DNA from: Sideroxydans sp.
Lineage (GTDB): Bacteria > Pseudomonadota > Gammaproteobacteria > Burkholderiales > Gallionellaceae
Assembly (NCBI GenBank): GCA_030823965.1
Contig: JAVBYP010000266.1
Coordinates: forward strand, 1-6,662
Reading direction: 5' to 3'
Length of the DNA stretch: 6,662 nt
Below the pieces are notes generated by a model. The model worked only from the letters and a program-made list of their open reading frames with translations, made no database searches and had not been told where the DNA came from. Each line of letters opens with the position of its first letter. The stretch's first letter is position 1. This document shows, piece by piece, positions 1 to 5,116 of this stretch. The translations under genes were made by a program, and so were the position numbers.

Positions 1-954
1 ACCGACCCAGAACGAATACTCACTCCGGCCCCTCCCATAGGTACAAACCCCCTGATTGATCGCTTCCTCGATGGATACGAAGGGTCTGGTGTTACGAAGA
101 ACTTACGAGGTGTCGAACTTTTTGCTTCAGCTAAAAGTATACCCACGGCAGGCTGGGTGGTTAGGGTCGGTGTTCCTACTAAAATCGCATTTGCACCAAT
201 CGTGCACATGGAGAAAATGGCCTACTCGATCGCTTCAGTTGTGACGATTCTTGTAGGCGTTTTGATCTGGTTCGTGATCAAACGGTCGATGAGCCCACTA
301 TATGAGGCGTCTTTTCAAATAACTAGGATGACAGAGAACAAGGCGCATATGGTGCATCTTCCAGTAACAAGGAATGATGAGATCGGACAGCTTATCGCTT
401 GCTTCAATTCGCTTGTGACAGAGCGCAATTCGCTAGAAGCAACTTTGGCCCATAAGGCCAATATTGATTTCCTAACCCTAGCGAACAATCGTGGTCATTT
501 CATGGAAATAGCCGAGGCGGAGCTTATTCGTGCAAAACGTTACGACAAAGATCTGTCGATAGTCATGTTGGATGTTGATAACTTCAAGCATATCAACGAC
601 AGTCGTGGACACAAGTCTGGCGACGCTGTGTTGATCAAGCTTGTTGAGGTTTGTGTCCAGATGCTGCGCAGAGTAGATACTCTAGGAAGGATCGGAGGGG
701 AGGAATTCGCCATTCTGTTACCCGAAACTCCCAAAGAAGAAGCTGTGGAGGTGGCGGAACGTATAAGAACGGCGCTTGCGAGTGTCAAAGTAACAGTTGA
801 TCAAGGTAGCCCCATCGATTTTACAGTTTCAATTGGTGTTGCGACCCTTTGTGACAAAGAAGAAAACATTGATGATCTACTAAACCATGCTGATAAAGCA
901 CTCTATGATTCAAAGCAAAGCGGTAAAAACAAGGTGAGTGTGGCAATCCAGTAG
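1..954 (+). CDS. Membrane-bound diguanylate cyclase, Cache-like sensor + HAMP + GGEEF (5'-truncated by window edge)
   Basis: The frame is open from base 1, so the gene starts upstream; 317 C-terminal residues are visible. Visible residues 1-70 look like the end of a periplasmic Cache sensor, with the typical 'IPTAGWVVRVGVP' strand before the membrane. A transmembrane helix spans about residues 73-93, then HAMP about 94-150 (SPLYE, DEIGQL), then the GGDEF domain from about 155 to the end. The active-site motif is GGEEF (bases 694-708), preceded by LDVD metal-binding residues and an intact RxxD inhibitory site (RRVD, five residues before GGEEF). It should make c-di-GMP from two GTP at the inner membrane in response to a periplasmic signal, with product inhibition. 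An odd point is the domain's entry motif, which reads LTLANNR where LTGLxNR is usual. No EAL domain follows. An ATG at base 208 or the GTG at 157 could be mistaken for the start, but the upstream codons carry recognisable Cache sequence. Confidence 0.93.
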   Translation, partial: TDPERILTPAPPIGTNPLIDRFLDGYEGSGVTKNLRGVELFASAKSIPTAGWVVRVGVPTKIAFAPIVHMEKMAYSIASVVTILVGVLIWFVIKRSMSPLYEASFQITRMTENKAHMVHLPVTRNDEIGQLIACFNSLVTERNSLEATLAHKANIDFLTLANNRGHFMEIAEAELIRAKRYDKDLSIVMLDVDNFKHINDSRGHKSGDAVLIKLVEVCVQMLRRVDTLGRIGGEEFAILLPETPKEEAVEVAERIRTALASVKVTVDQGSPIDFTVSIGVATLCDKEENIDDLLNHADKALYDSKQSGKNKVSVAIQ

Positions 955-1035
955 CAAACTTTTCAGCGCCCAGTTTGGAGCAAGCTAGTTCTGAGGATAC
1001 CTTTAGGTAGTGAGTATCTGGACCCATGAGAGTCT

Positions 1036-3729
1036 TTAGTTTTGACTAGCCATCCATTGTCTGAATTCATTCACGGGCATGGGTTTTCCAAAGAAATATC
1101 CCTGTAATTTGTTTACCCCCATTTCCCTCAGTTTTCTGGAGGCATCTGCAGTTTCGACGCCTTCTGCAACAGTTTTCAAGCCAAGAGCTTGTGCAAGATT
1201 GATGATTGCCTGTGTCATCGATAATCCGTTGGGTTCATTCAAACGACGGACAAAGGAGATATCTATCTTGAGCTCATCCACCTGCATCTCATGAAGTTGC
1301 GACAGTGAAGAATAGCCAGTGCCGAAATCGTCTAGTGCAATCTGGAATCCAGCCTGTCTGATCTCCTTTACTCGATCTGCGGCATGCTCCACATCCAGCA
1401 TCGCAATGCTCTCTGTAACTTCGAGAATGATCAGTTGTGGGTTGATTCCTTGTCTTGTAACTTCTTCGTTAAGTCTTTGGGTGAAGTAGGGGGTGAATAA
1501 CTGTCGTTTGGATACATTGATTGCAACCGTGAATTCTCGCCCTTCATTCATCAATTGCCGAGCAGAGGCAAGGCTAGAAAGCAGAATCTGTTGGCCGAGT
1601 TCTTGAATCAGGCCGAGATTCTCAGCCATTGGAATGAAGGTTGCGGGGCTGATCCAACCGTGATCTTCATCATGCCAACGGGCTAGGACTTCGACACCAG
1701 AGCAACACCCTGACACAGCATCCATCACAGGTTGAAGCCAAGCCTGGATTTTGTTTGAGTTAATCGCGGTGGCGAGACGATTTTGGATATACAACTCCTT
1801 TTTGCCAATTCCTTTGGCTGTCATATCTCTAAAGAAGCATGTCTGGTTGCGGCCCTGCGCTTTTGCGTAGAACATTGCGCGATCTGCTTGGGAAAAGAGT
1901 GACTCCATGTCTTCGCCGTCATCTGGGTATATTGCCACCCCCATACTGAAGGTCATGGCCATTTCGGCGTCTTCGATTTGTAGTGGGTTGATGACATGGT
2001 CGCTCATCTTTCTTGCTACATCACGGATGTCTTGTTCAGACTTCATATCCGGTAGCAAGATCACAAATTCATCACCACCCCACCGAGCAACGGTATCTCC
2101 TTCACGCAAAAGGAGACCAAGACGTTCGGCGAATGTCAGCAGGATCTTGTCGCCAGATTTGTGGCCCAGAGTGTCGTTGACATTTTTGAAATGGTCCAAA
2201 TCGATAAAGCAGATACCTACTTTTGTCTTGGCTCGTGCTGCCTGACGCAATGAGATGCCGATGCGATCTTCTAGGAGTATTCGGTTGGGTAGGCCGGTGA
2301 GCGCATCATGCAATGCCATATGAGTGATCTGCTTTTCGTGCAGATAGGTTTGAGTGATGTCACGCAGTACGCCGCGCAGTCCAGCCACCTTGCCGGCATT
2401 GTCATATATGCAAATGAATTTTGACTCCAACCAAGTCGAATGGTTTGAGCTTTCCTCGGACAGACGTAAACGTAGGACAAGATATTGTTTCTCGCCGCCG
2501 GACAGCACCAAACACTGCTCCTGCATCAATTCCCGGTCTTCGCTGTGTAAAAAACTATCGAAGCGCTTGCCGATGGTGTCGTCGCTATGGGCCAACTTGT
2601 TCCAGCCGGGACTGGCGCGCATAAGAATTCCGTCGCAGTTGATTTCTAGAACGGCCTCTTCAAGCATAGAAAGTGTTTCAAGATATATTTCCTGCTCATG
2701 ACTCCGTTCTTCCACCTTGTTCATCAAAATTTCCATCGTTGATGCGAGGTCAGCAATCTCGTCAGGTTGAGCTAAAGCTTGCTTGAAAAAAGGGGTGGCC
2801 GTAGCAGATTGGCCGTTCATGGAATATTCTTCTGCTCCCATTTCAAGCTTTTCAAGCCGTTTGATAGTGTTGGTAAGCCAGCGACCGAGACCAACCCAGA
2901 TTAGCGCGATTATGATCAATATCGCAAAAAGTGGGCGTAGCAAGAATTGCTTCAGTGGATATGCGATATGGAGTTCGCGCTGCACTACTAATGTTGGTTG
3001 CAGACCTTCACCCGGCCAAGTGAGCTCTGACTGTAGCATCATCAAGCCATTGGACATGCCAATCTCCTTTTCCCCTAGGACTATTTGAGATTGTCTATTC
3101 CCGTCCGAACTAGCTAATAGATGGTTATTGAAAAATAAGTGGGTGTGAGTTTCTGGTGCTGCCAATAGTCGAAGTTCAGCATTGTTGATCGTCTTGAGCA
3201 ATATCAAGGTTGCTTGCCCATCGATCCCCATCCAGATGGGAACGCTATATACACGGTAAAGTTCGCGCGCATCTTGAGAATAATGCCAACCCGAATAGTC
3301 CTGAGTCAGAGAGAAGTTGAGTTTATGTGCTTCTTGTCCATATTGGAAAAGCAAACGTCCATCTTTGCGCGCGATCAGTATGTTCGAGAAATGGGTAAAT
3401 TCAGATTGGGCGTTGAGGAACGCTTCTAGCTTCTTCCAACGTATCCCATCCACATCCTCGAGGATGCGCGAGAACTCGATGCGCGCTTTTACTTGTTCAG
3501 CCTCACCCTTCCAACGCGCTTCTATTTGGGGGAGTATCTTTTCATAATACTGGTGATTCGCAGTTCTCTTCTGTTGAGCTTCATTGTCAAATTGGTTGTT
3601 GTAGTTATTAATGGCTACCAGCGAGATAGCGGAGGAGGCAATAATTCCTACCAGTAACAGACGTGACCTAGCCTGTCCGAGCAGGGTGCCGCGCCCACTC
3701 AAGAAATTGGAAATCCGTTTTGAGATCAC
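1036..3729 (-). CDS. Membrane c-di-GMP enzyme: periplasmic sensor, HAMP, PAS, GGDEF and EAL
   Basis: This 897-residue protein has TM1 at about 24-40, a periplasmic domain of about 220 residues (41-262) that I cannot assign with confidence, and TM2 at about 263-283. Then come HAMP (about 284-345), PAS with its C-terminal part (about 350-465), GGDEF (470-630) and EAL (640-893). GGDEF is intact (551-555) with RxxD at 542-545 (REGD). The EAL signature is EVL (680-682), a tolerated variant. Other phosphodiesterase residues are present: NVS (738-740), EVTE (770-773), DDFGTGYSS (800-808), KID (821-823), AEGVE (855-859) and QGYFFGKP (876-883). Both synthesis and breakdown of c-di-GMP look possible; the net direction is unknown. 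The start is GTG. AGGAG lies 16 bases upstream, which is long, so the exact start is less certain. It follows the binding-protein gene by 5 bp, almost surely in one transcript, and may be its signalling partner as in NspS/MbaA. Confidence 0.93.
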   Translation of the reverse strand: MISKRISNFLSGRGTLLGQARSRLLLVGIIASSAISLVAINNYNNQFDNEAQQKRTANHQYYEKILPQIEARWKGEAEQVKARIEFSRILEDVDGIRWKKLEAFLNAQSEFTHFSNILIARKDGRLLFQYGQEAHKLNFSLTQDYSGWHYSQDARELYRVYSVPIWMGIDGQATLILLKTINNAELRLLAAPETHTHLFFNNHLLASSDGNRQSQIVLGEKEIGMSNGLMMLQSELTWPGEGLQPTLVVQRELHIAYPLKQFLLRPLFAILIIIALIWVGLGRWLTNTIKRLEKLEMGAEEYSMNGQSATATPFFKQALAQPDEIADLASTMEILMNKVEERSHEQEIYLETLSMLEEAVLEINCDGILMRASPGWNKLAHSDDTIGKRFDSFLHSEDRELMQEQCLVLSGGEKQYLVLRLRLSEESSNHSTWLESKFICIYDNAGKVAGLRGVLRDITQTYLHEKQITHMALHDALTGLPNRILLEDRIGISLRQAARAKTKVGICFIDLDHFKNVNDTLGHKSGDKILLTFAERLGLLLREGDTVARWGGDEFVILLPDMKSEQDIRDVARKMSDHVINPLQIEDAEMAMTFSMGVAIYPDDGEDMESLFSQADRAMFYAKAQGRNQTCFFRDMTAKGIGKKELYIQNRLATAINSNKIQAWLQPVMDAVSGCCSGVEVLARWHDEDHGWISPATFIPMAENLGLIQELGQQILLSSLASARQLMNEGREFTVAINVSKRQLFTPYFTQRLNEEVTRQGINPQLIILEVTESIAMLDVEHAADRVKEIRQAGFQIALDDFGTGYSSLSQLHEMQVDELKIDISFVRRLNEPNGLSMTQAIINLAQALGLKTVAEGVETADASRKLREMGVNKLQGYFFGKPMPVNEFRQWMASQN

Positions 3730-3734
3730 GCGAA

Positions 3735-4760
3735 CTATGGCTTAACTCCTACGTATTTGCTGGAGATCAGCGTGTTGATATCGAAGTTGGTATCAGTCAG
3801 GATTCCGACTTCCCGCATGAATCTATCGGTGGCAGCAATCTGCTGTATCGAGAAACGCGCATCACTAGCATACATGTCAGGTAGTTTTCGCATCACTCTG
3901 AGTAGTTCAATTCTTTCCTGTTCGTTTTCAATGTTAAGGTGAGACACCAACTCCTTGGGGCCGACCTTTTTCATCCATGACAGTGACTGTCCTAGCATGT
4001 GCACCATCGCTTCAGATAATTGTGGTTTCTGAGCCAGGTTTTCGGCGGAGGTGGTCAGAGAGGCGCGGAGATGTCCTGCACCTGGAATCATCGCCATGAA
4101 CTTAGGGGTAGAGAGGTCGTTGAGCAGGAATCCCGCATTGCTTCTAACCAAGCCGCTCATAAAGGGTTCTTCGCAATACACAGCATCTACTGCCTTGCTA
4201 CTTAGGGCGCCAATTTGGCCATCCCAGTTTTGAGCCGTTGGCACTAGGCGAATCTCATCTGGTTGAACCCCATTCGCCTTAAGGAACACCTCCAATACTT
4301 GTTGCGTGTAAGTTTTACTTGTGGGGTTTCCAGTGGAAATGCCGATTGATCGCCCCTTGAGGTCGGAAATACTTTTTACCTGCTGCCGCAGGTCACGCCT
4401 CACCACAATGCCAAAAGGCATTGATTTCCCGCTTAGAGGAGCCAGAGCCTGTACCTTGTTGCCTTTTTTGTGAAATGCATGAAGTACCGTAAAGCCCTGC
4501 GCAGAGAAATCGGCATTGCCCGCCAACATGTCTTCTAGCGCACGCACCCCGCTGGGGAAATAGCGGATGATCAATTGAAAGTTTGAGTTTCGATCGAGAC
4601 CTAAAATCGGAATCAGCTCGATTGGGACAAAGGGCAACGATCGCGGCCCAGGAATATTGATGCGGATGACTTGAAGGCTATCCATTGCGAGTACATCACT
4701 AAATGGAATGAGTGCAAGTGCGGATATCTGCTTAAGTGCATTTCTGCGTGATGGATTCAT
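3735..4760 (-). CDS. Periplasmic substrate-binding protein, NitT/TauT (NMT1/SsuA-like) family, Tat-type signal
   Basis: The product has 341 residues. The N-terminus reads N-P-S-R-R-N-A-L-K, close to the twin-arginine consensus SRRxFLK, followed by a short hydrophobic stretch and a likely cleavage after V-L-A (residue 25); it is probably exported folded. The mature part shows the marks of the type-2 periplasmic binding fold of the nitrate/sulfonate/taurine/thiamine-precursor group: 'ALEDMLAGNADFSAQG' (74-89), 'ISDLKGRSIGISTGNP' (131-146), 'GVQPDEI' (164-170) and 'KAVDAVYCEEPF' (189-200). The ligand cannot be read from sequence. I place the start at the ATG at 4760 because AGGGG lies 8 bases upstream; GTG at 4769 overlaps the binding site and is unlikely. 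No permease or ATPase gene is visible, and the next gene, 5 bp on, is a membrane GGDEF-EAL protein, so a sensing role is at least as likely as transport. Confidence 0.88.
   Translation of the reverse strand: MNPSRRNALKQISALALIPFSDVLAMDSLQVIRINIPGPRSLPFVPIELIPILGLDRNSNFQLIIRYFPSGVRALEDMLAGNADFSAQGFTVLHAFHKKGNKVQALAPLSGKSMPFGIVVRRDLRQQVKSISDLKGRSIGISTGNPTSKTYTQQVLEVFLKANGVQPDEIRLVPTAQNWDGQIGALSSKAVDAVYCEEPFMSGLVRSNAGFLLNDLSTPKFMAMIPGAGHLRASLTTSAENLAQKPQLSEAMVHMLGQSLSWMKKVGPKELVSHLNIENEQERIELLRVMRKLPDMYASDARFSIQQIAATDRFMREVGILTDTNFDINTLISSKYVGVKP
3746..3750 (-). promoter_or_regulatory. Ribosome binding site (AGGAG) for the GGDEF-EAL gene, unusual spacing
   Basis: AGGAG lies inside the last codons of the binding-protein gene, 16 bases before the GTG at 3729. 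This is longer than the usual 5-10. No ATG, GTG or TTG lies in frame between them; the codon at ideal distance (7 bases) is ATA (3736-3738), which is rarely used as a start. Translation may depend on coupling with the upstream gene, whose stop is 5 bp before the GTG. Confidence 0.5.
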
Positions 4761-4768
4761 AGACACCA

Positions 4769-4776
4769 CCCCTTTT
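4769..4776 (-). promoter_or_regulatory. Ribosome binding site (AAAAGGGG) for the binding-protein gene
   Basis: AAAAGGGG ends 8 bases before the ATG at 4760, ideal spacing, and decides the start against two in-frame GTG codons (4764-4769) immediately after or overlapping it. The same bases could pair with a pyrimidine tract about 100 bases upstream in the leader (4878-4888). Confidence 0.65.
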
Positions 4777-4952
4777 CGCTGTCTTGCTCAGGCGATACAT
4801 CCAATAGCCACCCTTCATGAATGGACTCATCGCTTCGGACAATCATACGCTTATGTTGGACCTCTAGCATATAGATCCGAAAAAGAGGAGGCTCTAACTC
4901 TGCGTGAATCTAACTTTGCACGACTTCGCCAACCCGAGCCTATTTCGCGATT

Positions 4953-4981
4953 TTGACAACGTTGTCTGGCAAGTATATATG
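4953..4981 (+). promoter_or_regulatory. Candidate plus-strand sigma-70 promoter (perfect -35)
   Basis: TTGACA (4953-4958) is a perfect -35 box; after 17 bases comes TATATG (4976-4981, 4 of 6). It would direct transcription from about 4988 towards the 3' end of the gene at 5117, antisense to it. No plus-strand gene is evident downstream, so either a small or antisense RNA is made or the match is fortuitous. The -35 overlaps the palindrome. Confidence 0.3.
4955..4966. promoter_or_regulatory. Perfect 12-bp palindrome GACAACGTTGTC, candidate operator
   Basis: The two halves GACAAC and GTTGTC are exact inverted repeats with a central AACGTT. Palindromes with a central CG are typical of operators for LacI/GalR-family repressors (PurR- and FruR-type sites share the AACGTT core); assignment to that family is inference. 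It covers the predicted start point of the minus-strand promoter and the -35 of the plus-strand one, where a bound protein could block both. Confidence 0.4.
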
Positions 4982-4999
4982 GCGAGGATTAATTGTTTA
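4972..4999 (-). promoter_or_regulatory. Candidate sigma-70 promoter for the binding-protein/GGDEF-EAL operon
   Basis: On the minus strand, TAAACA (4999-4994, 4 of 6 match to TTGACA) is followed after 16 bases by TATACT (4977-4972, 5 of 6 match to TATAAT). Transcription would start near 4965, inside the 12-bp palindrome, giving a leader of about 205 bases before the ATG at 4760. This rests on motif matches alone; a weaker alternative is TATGAT at 4847-4842. Confidence 0.35.
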
Positions 5000-5116
5000 G
5001 CACGACTGAGTTCGAGAGGTGTTAGAAACCCGATCATTTCTGAGGTCACAGATGATTCGATATATAAATTTACAGGTAAGAGACATCATTTAGAGAAAAC
5101 TAAAGAGCGCCCGTGA

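Larger units (their letters stand above)
4761..5116. other. Non-coding stretch between the binding-protein gene and the second GGDEF-EAL gene
   Basis: These 356 bases hold no convincing gene. From high to low coordinates they serve as the 3' flank of the gene ending at 5117 and the 5' leader of the binding-protein gene. Contents: an imperfect hairpin (5031-5059, stems ATCA/TGAT and TCTG/CAGA, no following T-tract on the minus strand); a 12-bp perfect palindrome (4955-4966) with overlapping promoter-like boxes; a pyrimidine tract CCTCTTTTT (minus strand, 4880-4888); and an isolated minus-strand -10-like TATGAT (4842-4847) without a good -35. On the plus strand AGGAGG (4886-4891) lies 12 bases before a GTG that opens 70 codons to 5116; its product resembles nothing I know and I do not call it a gene. 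Confidence 0.6.

Noticed and set aside
955..1035. Possible shared terminator between the convergent genes: CAAACT/AGTTTG (955-960/972-977), GATAC/GTATC (996-1000/1014-1018) and TACC/GGTA (998-1001/1006-1009)
   Set aside because: Stems are 4-6 bp, mostly AT-rich, and none is followed by a T-tract on either strand, so no intrinsic terminator is called.
1907..2245. Long plus-strand open frames inside the minus-strand GGDEF-EAL gene (also 2354-2701 and 2783-3088)
   Set aside because: They run antisense to clear GGDEF, PAS and HAMP coding sequence, and their products show no recognisable domain.
4880..4910. Minus-strand CACGCAGAG...GCCTCC near 4890-4906, reminiscent of parts of the c-di-GMP-I (GEMM) riboswitch, attractive next to c-di-GMP genes
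   Set aside because: Only short fragments match; the conserved GCAAACC segment, the tetraloop and its receptor helix are not found. A covariance-model search with the GEMM family would settle it.
4915..4932. Minus-strand TTGGCG...TGCAAA resembling a sigma-54 promoter
   Set aside because: GG and GC are separated by 9 bases rather than the required 10, and the flanking bases match the consensus poorly.
5089..5104. TTTAG/CTAAA inverted repeat just after the stop of the second GGDEF-EAL gene, as a terminator
   Set aside because: The stem is 5 AT-rich pairs without a following T-tract on the minus strand.
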